Assembly: GCA_022564295.1 (NCBI GenBank)
Contig: JADFLR010000018.1
Span: forward strand, 1 to 64,000
Direction: 5' to 3'
Source: Bacteroidota bacterium
Lineage (GTDB): Bacteria > Bacteroidota > Ignavibacteria > Ignavibacteriales > Ignavibacteriaceae
Length of the DNA: 64,000 bases
The position numbers were made by a program, and so were the translations under genes. Below the pieces are notes generated by a model. It was not told where the DNA came from. It searched no databases and worked only from the letters and a program-made list of their open reading frames with translations. Positions 26,587 to 35,800 of the stretch are shown here, piece after piece; position 1 is the stretch's first letter, and each line of letters opens with the position of its first letter.

Positions 26587-27546
26587 ATGAAAAAGATCGG
26601 AATTTTATTCGGACAGGAAAAATCCTTTCCTCCTGCATTTATTGAAAGAGTAAACTCAAAAAATGAAGATGAGATAACTGCTGAGTTTGTAAAGATAGAT
26701 AAAGTAATACAGGGAGAACTGTGTGGATATGATGTGATAATCGATCGTATTTCGCAGGATGTCCCCTTCTATCGTTCATACCTTAAAAACGCTGCTGTAA
26801 GCGGAACTGCGGTTATTAATAACCCTTTTTGGTGGAGTGCCGATGAGAAATTTTTCAACAATGCTTTAATGACAAAATTAAATATTGCCGTACCGAAAAC
26901 TGTTTTGCTTCCGTCAAACCAGAATCCTGACGATACTGATTCTAATTCGTTCAGAAATTTATCCTTCCCGATGGATTGGGATTCTATTTTCGATTATGTA
27001 GGATTTCCTGCATTCTTCAAACCATTTGCCGGTGGTGGATGGAAAAATGTTTACCGGCTTGAAAACCCCGATGACTTTTTTAAAGCATATAATGAAACCG
27101 GACAGCTTGTGATGATGCTGCAGGAAGAAATTGATTTTACCGAATACTTTCGTATTTACTGTTTGGATAGATCTGATGTTCACATAATGAGATACGCTCC
27201 TAAAGAACCGCACCATAAAAGATATGTTCAGAATCCGGAACCGATTGAAAGAGAGCTGCTTGTAAAGTTAACCGAAACTGTTCTGAGTATAAACTTTGCA
27301 CTCGGTTATGATTTTAACACCGTGGAACTTGCAATAAGGGACGGGGTTCCTTACGCAATTGATTTTTGCAATCCCGCTCCCGATGCTGAAATAAATTCCG
27401 TTGGTAAAGAAAATTTTGAATGGATTGTTGAAGCTGCTGTAAATATGGCAATAAGAAGGGCAAAGCAGCATAAACTAAACCAAAATAACCTTACCTGGGG
27501 AAGTTTTATAACTCAATTTGCAAAGAATAAGGGTATAGCATATTAA
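26587..27546 (+). CDS. ATP-grasp domain protein, first gene of a putative amide-ligase cluster
   Basis: The 319-residue cytoplasmic protein looks like an RimK/glutathione-synthetase-like ATP-grasp ligase. The ATP-binding lysine is probably Lys145 in FFKPFAGGGWKNVYRL, adenine contacts lie near MMLQEEIDF (about 176-184), and the metal-binding residues near Glu247, Asp259 and Asn262 (TVELAIRDGV, AIDFCNPAPDAE). ATP-grasp enzymes join a carboxylate to an amine through an acyl phosphate. The substrate is unknown. It begins a same-strand group with a GCS2-type ligase 18 nt downstream, which suggests sequential ligations on one small molecule. Confidence 0.75.
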   Translation: MKKIGILFGQEKSFPPAFIERVNSKNEDEITAEFVKIDKVIQGELCGYDVIIDRISQDVPFYRSYLKNAAVSGTAVINNPFWWSADEKFFNNALMTKLNIAVPKTVLLPSNQNPDDTDSNSFRNLSFPMDWDSIFDYVGFPAFFKPFAGGGWKNVYRLENPDDFFKAYNETGQLVMMLQEEIDFTEYFRIYCLDRSDVHIMRYAPKEPHHKRYVQNPEPIERELLVKLTETVLSINFALGYDFNTVELAIRDGVPYAIDFCNPAPDAEINSVGKENFEWIVEAAVNMAIRRAKQHKLNQNNLTWGSFITQFAKNKGIAY

Positions 27547-27564
27547 ACAAAATGGATAGCAATA

Positions 27565-28683
27565 ATGACTGACCCAGGACTTTTTACTTTAGGTATTGAA
27601 GAAGAATTTCAGATTGTTGATCCTGAAACGGGAGAGCTTCGTTCACGTGTTCAGGAAATATTGGAAGATGGTAAAGTTATACTTGCCGAAAGGGTGAAAT
27701 CTGAAATGCACCAATCTGTTGTAGAAATGGGAACAGATATTTGCCGTGATATTCATGATGCTCGCGAACAAGTAATTGATTTAAGAACCAAATTAGCTAT
27801 GCTGGCAAGGAAAAACGGACTAGCAATTGCAGCCGCCGGGACACATCCGTTCTCTCATTGGAAAGACCAAAAGATAACCGATCAGCCGCATTATCATGAG
27901 ATAATTGCAAATATGCAGCAGGTTGCAAGAGCAAATCTTATCTTTGGTCTGCACGTTCACGTTGGTGTTGAAGACCGCGAAATTGCTTTGCATATTATGA
28001 ATGCCGCAAGATATTTTCTTCCGCACATTTTTGCACTTTCTACAAACTCACCTTTTTGGTTAGGCAGAAATACCGGTTTTAAATCGTACCGTAGTAAAGT
28101 ATTCGATAGATTCCCGCGAACAGGAATTCCCGATTACTTCAGCAGCATTGCCGAATACGATAATTTTATCAAACTATTAATTAAAACCAAATGCATAGAC
28201 AGCGCTAAAAAAATATGGTGGGATATACGAGCACATCCCGTTTTTAAAACACTTGAATTTAGAATTTGCGATTTGCCAATGCGTGTGGATGAAACTATTT
28301 GCCTTGCAGCATTAATACAGGCAATAGTTGCAAAATTACATAAACTTATAAAACAAAATCTTGGTTTTCGTTTATACAGAAGAGCACTGATAGCCGAGAA
28401 TAAATGGAGAGCAGCACGATACGGTATACAAGGTAAACTGATAGATTTTGGTAAACAGGAAGAAGTTGATTTTAGATTATTAGCCAAAGAGTTATGCGAA
28501 TTTGTTGATGATGTTGTTGATGAATTGGGTTCACGCGAGGAAGTAAGTTATATAAACAAAATATTAGAAACAGGGACAGGAGCAGACAGGCAGCTTAAAG
28601 TTTGGGAAGAAACAAAAGATTTTAAAAAACTTATGGATTACATCATCGAAGAAACTCATCAGGGTCTTTCTGTTTTAAAATAA
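27565..28683 (+). CDS. Carboxylate-amine ligase, GCS2/YbdK family
   Basis: The 372-residue protein is a full-length member of the YbdK-type glutamate-cysteine ligase 2 family. It shows LGIEEEFQIVDPETGEL, HQSVVEMGTDIC, AAAGTHPFSHW, GLHVHVGVEDRE and WWDIRAHPVFKTLEFRICD, which hold the ATP, metal and substrate residues. Family members form a gamma-glutamyl amide or similar bond from ATP, a carboxylate and an amine; some make gamma-glutamylcysteine weakly, and EgtA in ergothioneine synthesis is related. The real substrate is not known. Its neighbours are two ATP-grasp proteins and a GATase, all on the same strand. Confidence 0.88.
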   Translation: MTDPGLFTLGIEEEFQIVDPETGELRSRVQEILEDGKVILAERVKSEMHQSVVEMGTDICRDIHDAREQVIDLRTKLAMLARKNGLAIAAAGTHPFSHWKDQKITDQPHYHEIIANMQQVARANLIFGLHVHVGVEDREIALHIMNAARYFLPHIFALSTNSPFWLGRNTGFKSYRSKVFDRFPRTGIPDYFSSIAEYDNFIKLLIKTKCIDSAKKIWWDIRAHPVFKTLEFRICDLPMRVDETICLAALIQAIVAKLHKLIKQNLGFRLYRRALIAENKWRAARYGIQGKLIDFGKQEEVDFRLLAKELCEFVDDVVDELGSREEVSYINKILETGTGADRQLKVWEETKDFKKLMDYIIEETHQGLSVLK

Positions 28684-28803
28684 TCTTTCTCAATAACTCA
28701 CAATATGCAAATACGCCACTAAGATCAGAAAGCAATAAATATCTTTATACAAAAAATAAAAATAGCAACAATAGATTTATACAATAACGAACGCAATGAA
28801 GGT

Positions 28804-29577
28804 ATGCGCTGTATAGGTGAAATAGTTGAAGAGACAAAGAAAAAGTTCAACGATTTAGATATATCTTATAATGTTTACGAAACAAGATTTAAAGAAGATA
28901 TTCCTGGTATTGATTCTGATATTTTTATTTCTTCCGGTGGACCGGGCAGCCCTTTTGATGGCAAAGGGAAAAAATGGGAAAAGGATTATTTTAATTTGAT
29001 TGAAAAGATTTATTCCCATAATCAAACAAATACCGATAAGAAAAAATATATATTCTTTATTTGTCATTCTTTTCAGATGATGGCAAGATTTTTTGAGTTC
29101 GGTAAAGTAAATAAACGTAATTCAAAATCAATTGGCGTAATGCCTTTTGAAAAAACCGAATCAGGTAAAACAAATATTATCTTAGAACAATTACCGAATC
29201 CCTTTTATGCTGCAGATATAAGAGAATACCAGGTTACAAATCCAAATAAAAAAGTTATTAATGATATGCGAGCAAATATTTTATCATACGAAATTCTTGA
29301 TGATAACGCAGTGGGCGAATCTGCAATAGCAGCAGTTAGAATAAGTAACGAGATAGTCGGCACACAATTTCATCCCGAAGCAGATCCGGAAAGTATGCTT
29401 TATCATTTTAACAGACCTGATGAGAAGAAACAGATTATTGATTCTTACGGTGAAGAAAAATACAATCGGATGTTAGAAATATTACAGGAACCAAATGCAG
29501 TAAAACTAACACGCAAAACCGTTATCCCTAATTTCTTAAATAAGGCAATTGATGAATTAAATAAGGTATTAAATTAA
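28804..29577 (+). CDS. Class I glutamine amidotransferase-like protein; true start probably upstream
   Basis: The protein is a class I GATase with a likely triad of Cys87 (FICHSFQMM), His190 and Glu192 (TQFHPEADPES), numbered from ATG 28804. It should release ammonia from glutamine or hydrolyse a gamma-glutamyl amide, as PuuD does. The nucleophile elbow lacks the usual GxC. In-frame codons 28756-28803 read IKIATIDLYNNERNEG, the expected first beta strand, but no ATG, GTG or TTG lies between the stop at 28720 and 28804. ATA 28756 stands where a start would be expected. Either ATA is used, the start has mutated, or the base is an error. The next gene starts 5 nt after the stop. Confidence 0.8.
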   Translation: MRCIGEIVEETKKKFNDLDISYNVYETRFKEDIPGIDSDIFISSGGPGSPFDGKGKKWEKDYFNLIEKIYSHNQTNTDKKKYIFFICHSFQMMARFFEFGKVNKRNSKSIGVMPFEKTESGKTNIILEQLPNPFYAADIREYQVTNPNKKVINDMRANILSYEILDDNAVGESAIAAVRISNEIVGTQFHPEADPESMLYHFNRPDEKKQIIDSYGEEKYNRMLEILQEPNAVKLTRKTVIPNFLNKAIDELNKVLN

Positions 29578-29582
29578 ATTTT

Positions 29583-30761
29583 ATGATTCCAGAATTAAGA
29601 AAGAAGTTCAACTCTGAATTTACTGTTCATAAATACGACACATTCCTTAATGAACTGAACTCTTCTTTTCAATATCCCCCAGATTTCAGGGTTGCAGAAA
29701 CACCAATATTTCTACCGGCTGAAATAAAAGATGAATTGATAAATGCCTGCAATGATATTTTAGTACAAATACAAAACGATGAGTTCAAAAATAGATCCGA
29801 AAACGCAATCCCGAAAGACCTTGTTGTTCCAAATGAAAGTGCTCATCCCGAATTTTTACAAATTGATTTTGCTATTTGTGAAAACCCGGATGGCTCTTTC
29901 TTGCCTAAATTGATTGAGCTTCAGGGATTCCCAACCGTTTACGGTTACCAGTTTTTTCTTGCACGGCTCATTAAAAAACACTTTAATATTGAAGATGGTT
30001 TCACTCCATTTTTCAGTTCATTAGATGAGCAAGGATACGTTTCGGAACTACGAAATTTAATTGTTGGAGAAAGTGATCCTGAAAATGTAATCTTGCTTGA
30101 AATCCAACCTGAGAAACAAAAAACCAAAATTGATTTTTCAGCTACAGAAAAATTATTAGGAATAACAACCGTATGCATTTCAGATGTTGTTCAGGAAGGT
30201 AGAAAGCTCTTTTATAAAAATAACGGAAAAGCAATTCCGATTGAAAGAATGTATAACAGGGTAATTTTTGATGACTTAAAGAGAAACGATATAGCTTTCA
30301 ATTTTAATTATAAGGATGAACTTGATGTAAAGTGGATTTCACATCCAAATTGGTTTTTTAAGATCAGTAAATATTCTTTGCCGTTACTAAAAGGCAAGTA
30401 TGTACCCGAATGTTATTTCCTGAATGAACTATCCGGCTTTTCTGATGATTTAAGTAATTACGTTTTAAAACCTCTCTTTTCATTCGCCGGTCACGGTGTT
30501 GAAGTTGATCTGAACAAAAATATTTTGGATGCTATTGAAGACCCCGATAATTATATACTTCAGAAGAAAATTGAGTATGCCCCAATCATTAAAACACCTG
30601 ATGAAAACTCAAAAGTAGAAATAAGGATGATGTTTTTATGGGATGAAAAACCGCTGCTTGTAAATAACCTGGTAAGAATGAGTAAAGGTAAAATGATGGG
30701 AGTGGATTTCAATAAAAATAAAACATGGGTTGGTTCAACTCTTGCTTTTCATGAAGAATGA
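29583..30761 (+). CDS. ATP-grasp-like protein, fourth gene of the putative amide-ligase cluster
   Basis: The 392-residue protein has no signal peptide. It shows a putative ATP-grasp lysine in YVLKPLFSFAGHGVEVD (about residues 290-305) and metal/substrate residues in VEIRMMFLWDEKPLLVNNLV (about 345-365). The N-terminal half contains LPKLIELQGFPTVYGYQFF, conserved-looking and perhaps a substrate-binding region. I cannot name the family. It starts 5 nt after the GATase, and the four genes probably form one operon. A paired-palindrome repeat follows its stop. Confidence 0.65.
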   Translation: MIPELRKKFNSEFTVHKYDTFLNELNSSFQYPPDFRVAETPIFLPAEIKDELINACNDILVQIQNDEFKNRSENAIPKDLVVPNESAHPEFLQIDFAICENPDGSFLPKLIELQGFPTVYGYQFFLARLIKKHFNIEDGFTPFFSSLDEQGYVSELRNLIVGESDPENVILLEIQPEKQKTKIDFSATEKLLGITTVCISDVVQEGRKLFYKNNGKAIPIERMYNRVIFDDLKRNDIAFNFNYKDELDVKWISHPNWFFKISKYSLPLLKGKYVPECYFLNELSGFSDDLSNYVLKPLFSFAGHGVEVDLNKNILDAIEDPDNYILQKKIEYAPIIKTPDENSKVEIRMMFLWDEKPLLVNNLVRMSKGKMMGVDFNKNKTWVGSTLAFHEE

Positions 30762-30812
30762 AGTTATTCATCCGCTTATCGGGACTTAAATAAATGAGTC
30801 TTCTAAAAAAAT

Positions 30813-30882
30813 GTCATTTCCGTGAAAACGGGAATCTATAAACTTCAGATTTTGAAGGGATTCCCACTTGCGTGGGAATGAC
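30813..30882. repeat. Paired ATTCCC-N8-GGGAAT palindromes, copy 1
   Basis: The 70-bp element begins GTCATTTCC and ends GGGAATGAC. It contains two hairpins, ATTTCC-N8-GGGAAT (30816-30835, one mismatch) and ATTCCC-N8-GGGAAT (30860-30879), and is itself an imperfect dyad. A second copy lies at 50252-50320. The unit matches the dRS3 repeat pattern described in Neisseria. It sits between the convergent amide-ligase and ggt genes, where it may also act as a bidirectional terminator. Confidence 0.85.
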
Positions 30883-30944
30883 AGATAATTTAATAATGTT
30901 TTTCGAGTGAACTCACAAATAATTATTTAACAATAGCCTGTATA

Positions 30945-32681
30945 TCAAAAACCTTCAGCCGAACCGTTCCCTCTTGAATCGGATGCACCGTAGATAATCT
31001 TATTGTTTTGATCAATCATTATTCCCTGTACTAAACCGATAGTGGTAATACGATCATTCATATCGGAAAAGTCATAGCCCATTTTAACTAGATTTTCCAT
31101 CGCATCTTTATTTATTGCAAACTTCTCAAAATAAATTTTATCAGGCATCCATTGATGATGAATCCTTGGCATATCAACTGCTTCCTGTATGTTCATATTA
31201 AAATCAATACAATTCATAAGGACCTGCAACACTGTTGTAATTATCATTGATCCACCGGGAGAACCCAAGATTAAATATGGTTTATTGTCTTTTAATACAA
31301 TTGTGGGCGTCATAGAGCTAAGCATCCTTTTCCCCGGTTCTATTGCATTTGCATCTGTGCCTAACAAACCAAACTGGTTTGAGACTCCCGGCTTTTCACT
31401 AAAGTCATTCATTTCATTATTAAGCAAAAAACCTGCTCCCTCCACAACTACTTTAGAACCAAATGCGGAATTCAAAGTTGTGGTTACGCTTACTGCATTA
31501 CCCAGATTATCGTAAACAGAATAATGTGTTGTTTCCGTACTCTCGTAATATCTTAATGAATCGCCGGTAAATATTTCTGCAGAAGGAACGGCATTATCTT
31601 TTATTCTCTCAAAAATTGTTTTAGCATATTCTTTTGAAATTAAGTCATCAATTGGTACGGGATAAAAATCGGCATCACCTAAATGGTATGTTCTATCTAC
31701 AAAAACATATTTCATTGCTTCCACTATTCGATGTAGATACTGGCTGCTTCCCCATTCATCTTTTTCAAAATTGAAATTCTCTAAAATGTTTAATAGCTGT
31801 ATAAGTGCAATTCCTCCGGAACTTGGCGGCGCCATAGAAATGATTTTATATTCTCTGTAACTTCCAATAATTGGTTCTCTCTCAACAGGTTCATATTTCT
31901 CGAGATCAGCGTGTGTTATAAACCCTCCCATATCCATCATCTGCTGAACAAAAAGATCGGAAACTTTTCCTTTATAAAAACCATCTAATCCTCTATCTCT
32001 TATTTGCTTTAAAGTCCATGCAAGTTCAGGTTGTTTAAATAAATCTCCTTCTTTATATGGCACACCGTTATTTGTAAAAATCCTTAATGAAGAGGGATAC
32101 TTACTAAACACTTCCAAAAATTTGTAAAATGATTCGGCATCTTGACTCTCCAAAGTCCAGCCGTTATCTGCCAGATCAATCGCAGGTTGAATCACTTTTG
32201 AAAGTTTCATGGTTCCGTATCTTTCGAGTGCATAAATTAAACCCGACACACTTCCGGGGACACCAACTGATGCTGCACCTTCCAAACTCATGTTTTCAAT
32301 TACGTTTCCATATTTATCGAGATACATATCCCTGTATGCTGTAAATGGAGCTCTTTCCCTGAAATCAATAGTGGTGTTATTCCCTTCTTGCAAATGAATT
32401 ACCATAAAACCGCCGCCGCCAATGTTTCCAGCGTAAGGGTAAGTAACTGCTAAAGCAAAACCTACTGCAACTGCCGCATCTACAGCATTTCCGCCAGCTT
32501 TAAGAATTTCAACTCCCACCTTAGAAGCAATTTTATTTGCAGAAACAACCATTCCGTTTTTTGATTTAAAAGGTTTTGATGCTGCAGTTATGTTAAATTG
32601 AATTATGGAAAAAATTGAAAGAATAAGGATTAAATATATTTTTGCGAAAATTGAGATAAGCCCTGCTTTATTTGAAATCAT
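30945..32681 (-). CDS. ggt: Gamma-glutamyltranspeptidase
   Basis: GGT hydrolyses or transfers the gamma-glutamyl group of glutathione-like compounds and acts in the periplasm. The 578-residue precursor has an N-terminal hydrophobic signal segment (about 10-35). It should self-cleave before Thr384 in ESTETTHYSVYDN, the new N-terminal nucleophile of the small subunit. Other family segments are NAVDAAVAVGFALAVT, NIGGGGFMVIH, IDFRERAP and ILGSPGGSMIITTVLQV. It converges on the amide-ligase cluster, which makes it a candidate turnover enzyme for the cluster's product, as inference. Otherwise it is an ordinary GGT. Confidence 0.92.
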   Translation of the reverse strand: MISNKAGLISIFAKIYLILILSIFSIIQFNITAASKPFKSKNGMVVSANKIASKVGVEILKAGGNAVDAAVAVGFALAVTYPYAGNIGGGGFMVIHLQEGNNTTIDFRERAPFTAYRDMYLDKYGNVIENMSLEGAASVGVPGSVSGLIYALERYGTMKLSKVIQPAIDLADNGWTLESQDAESFYKFLEVFSKYPSSLRIFTNNGVPYKEGDLFKQPELAWTLKQIRDRGLDGFYKGKVSDLFVQQMMDMGGFITHADLEKYEPVEREPIIGSYREYKIISMAPPSSGGIALIQLLNILENFNFEKDEWGSSQYLHRIVEAMKYVFVDRTYHLGDADFYPVPIDDLISKEYAKTIFERIKDNAVPSAEIFTGDSLRYYESTETTHYSVYDNLGNAVSVTTTLNSAFGSKVVVEGAGFLLNNEMNDFSEKPGVSNQFGLLGTDANAIEPGKRMLSSMTPTIVLKDNKPYLILGSPGGSMIITTVLQVLMNCIDFNMNIQEAVDMPRIHHQWMPDKIYFEKFAINKDAMENLVKMGYDFSDMNDRITTIGLVQGIMIDQNNKIIYGASDSRGNGSAEGF

Positions 32682-32840
32682 ACTTTAAACCAATATATTT
32701 TATTTAGATTTTATTAGGCTTAAATTGATTTTATAATTTAATATTTTAGTATTAATATTCAATTGAATTTTGCACTTAAATATTTATCTTCTTTATAATT
32801 TAAAACTATCTTAACCTTATTTAGAGCATACAATTTTGAT

Positions 32841-35800
32841 ATGACAAATCACGATTTCCACATATCCAAATCTACGAGAATAAAATACAAGTTTGATGAT
32901 TCGTTTTATTCCTTGAAAGGTAATTTAATTATTGCCAATTCTCAAGCTGCTCGTTATATATCAGATAAGATTAACGGGGTAAGAAAAAATGAAGGAGCTT
33001 TTGATCAGTTAACCACAGCAGGTGAGATAAATGCATTAGGCATTTTACATGAGGTTTATCATTATTTAATAAATCATTATGTACAAAAGGAAAATCCCGG
33101 TGTAATTAAGCGAAGTATCGATTTTCTTAAATCAGCACTTAACGAAGAAAAACTAAATAAGGTTCTTCTCAAATTCGTTGAAGAATTTCCACCGCTTGAT
33201 GTTTATAAAGGAAAAATTAAAACCGAAGAATATCTTAATGGAAAGACCGGGAATAAATCAAACAAAGAATTGATCCTCGAAGAGTTGATCATTCTGCACT
33301 TTGAAAATACTAATCCTGCCGCCACAAGGTTAAATGAGTTATTCTCAGATAAAATTTTAAAAGAAAATACTCTTTACAATGAATTAATAAAAAGAACAGA
33401 AGAATTTTTCGATAAAGAAAACCCAACAGGATTTGGTGGATTACACCTGTTTTCCGTGCTTCGCAAACCGATAACAAGCAACCCGTACAATTTGGAAGAA
33501 CAACTTCTCTTCATTAAAAATGAATGGGGATTGATACTTGATGATATGCTTTTGAGCAGACTGCTTAAAGGTACAGATTTGATTAGAGAAGATTACAAAC
33601 TTTTTGTAAAACATGGCGGCGGTGAAAAGGCAACTCCTCCTGTTCCTGAATACAGACACGAAACCGATTCGCTAAAATCATTAAGTAAAGAAAAAGATGC
33701 TGCAATCAGTTTGGAAGAAACCGAACAATTTACCGATGACACACATTGGATGCCCGAAGTTGTGATGATAGCTAAAAATATTTATGTGTGGATGCATCAG
33801 CTTTCAGAAAAATATGGATACAAGATTAAAAGACTGAATGAAATTCCGGATGCAGAATTAGATACTCTTGCGGAGTGGAATTTTACTTCACTCTGGTTAA
33901 TTGGTATTTGGGAAAGAAGCAGTGCAAGTAAAAAAATAAAACAGCTAACCGGTAATCCCGAAGCTGCTGCATCAGCTTATTCTTTATATGATTATGTTAT
34001 TGCAAACGAACTTGGCGGTGAAGATGCGTTTAATGATCTTAAACATCGTGCAGGAATACGAGGAATAAAATTAGCGAGCGATATAGTACCTAATCATACT
34101 GGTATTTATTCAAAATGGGTAGTTGAAAAACCGGACTATTTTATTCGTACAAGTATTCCGCCTTATCACAATTACTCCTTTACAGGTGTCAATCTTTCTG
34201 AGGATGAACGCGTTGAGATAAGGATTGAAGATAAATACTATACACGTGAAGATGCTGCAGTTGTGTTAGAAAGAAAAGACAACTACACCGGGGAAAAAGT
34301 TTATATTTACCACGGCAACGACGGCACAAATATGCCATGGAATGACACTGCGCAATTAAACCTATTAAATCCGGAAGTAAGAGAAGCACTCATTCAAACA
34401 ATTAAACACGTTGCACAAAAAACACCTATCATCCGGTTTGATGCTGCTATGACTTTAACACAAAAGCATTACCAGCGCTTATGGTTTCCCGAACCAGGAA
34501 AAGGTGGGGCAATTCCATCACGCTCCGATTATTCTCTGACCAAAAAAGAATTTCATGAACAGATGCCTGTTGAATTCTGGAGAGAAGTTGTTGACAGAAT
34601 AAATGAGGAGATGCCGAATACATTGCTGCTTGCCGAAGCATTCTGGCTGATGGAAGGTTACTTTGTAAGAACGTTAGGAATGCACCGTGTTTACAACAGT
34701 GCATTTATGCATATGCTTATGAAGGAAGAAAATGACAAGTACAGAAAACTCATATCCAATACACTCGAATTTAATCCTGAAATATTAAAACGCTACGTTA
34801 ATTTTATGAGCAACCCTGATGAAGAAACCGCAGTTAACCAATTTGGCAAAGGCGATAAATATTTTGGTGTTGCTGTGATGATGGTTACTTTGCCGGGGCT
34901 TCCTATGTTTGGTCACGGACAGATTGAGGGTTTTTCTGAAAAATACGGTATGGAATACAAACGGGCTTATTATGACGAAGTAATTGATGATCATCTTGTG
35001 TGGAGACATAAAAGAGAAATTTTTCCTTTGTTGAAAATGCGTCATCTATTCAGCCAGGTTGATAACTTTGAGCTTTACGATTATATAAACACAAACGAAC
35101 AATTAAATGAAAATGTTTTTGCCTACAGCAATAAATCCGGAAACGAAACAGCATTTGTAATCTACAATAACTCGTACGAAACTTGCGAAGGAAAGATCAA
35201 ATATTCGAATCCAAAGTCAACAAATGGTAATATTAAACCTCCCAAAGATATTGCTGCTATACTTAGTTTTAAAGCTGATCCCTTTTATTACTACATTTAC
35301 ACAGACCACAGAACGCAACTACAATTTCTTTTATCGGGAAAAGAAGTAAACCAAGATGGCTTCAAAATTAAATTATTCGGATATCAGTACAGAATTTGCC
35401 TTAATTTCAGAGAAGTGTATGATGAAAACGGTGCATATAAAAAATTGCTTGAATACCTGAACGGTAAAGGCGTTGCATCTATTGATGAAGCTTTGCTTGA
35501 AATGGAAATGATACCGCTTCACAGTGCATTGGAAGAATTTTTAGCTCCGCCGAACATCCGCGAAATAAGGAATTATGTTTTCCAATCAGAAGTAAAAGAA
35601 AAAACCCGAAGGAAAAAGAAGAGTCCGCAAATTTCACCATCAATACAAGATGGAATGTCATCCTTAATGAAGGAGACGCTTAAGTATAATAAGAAAATTC
35701 CTGAGGATGATGTTGAAACTAAATCGTTTTTTGAAATATTAGAAAATGTAAAAGATTTTTATGAATTGTGGTGGCGTTACAATAAAAGAAAAACAGTTCC

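Noticed and set aside
33041-33075. HExxH (HEVYH) as proof of a metalloprotease domain in the GH13 protein
   Set aside because: A five-residue pattern occurs by chance, no third zinc ligand is identifiable, and the GH13 core explains the gene; kept only as a point to test.
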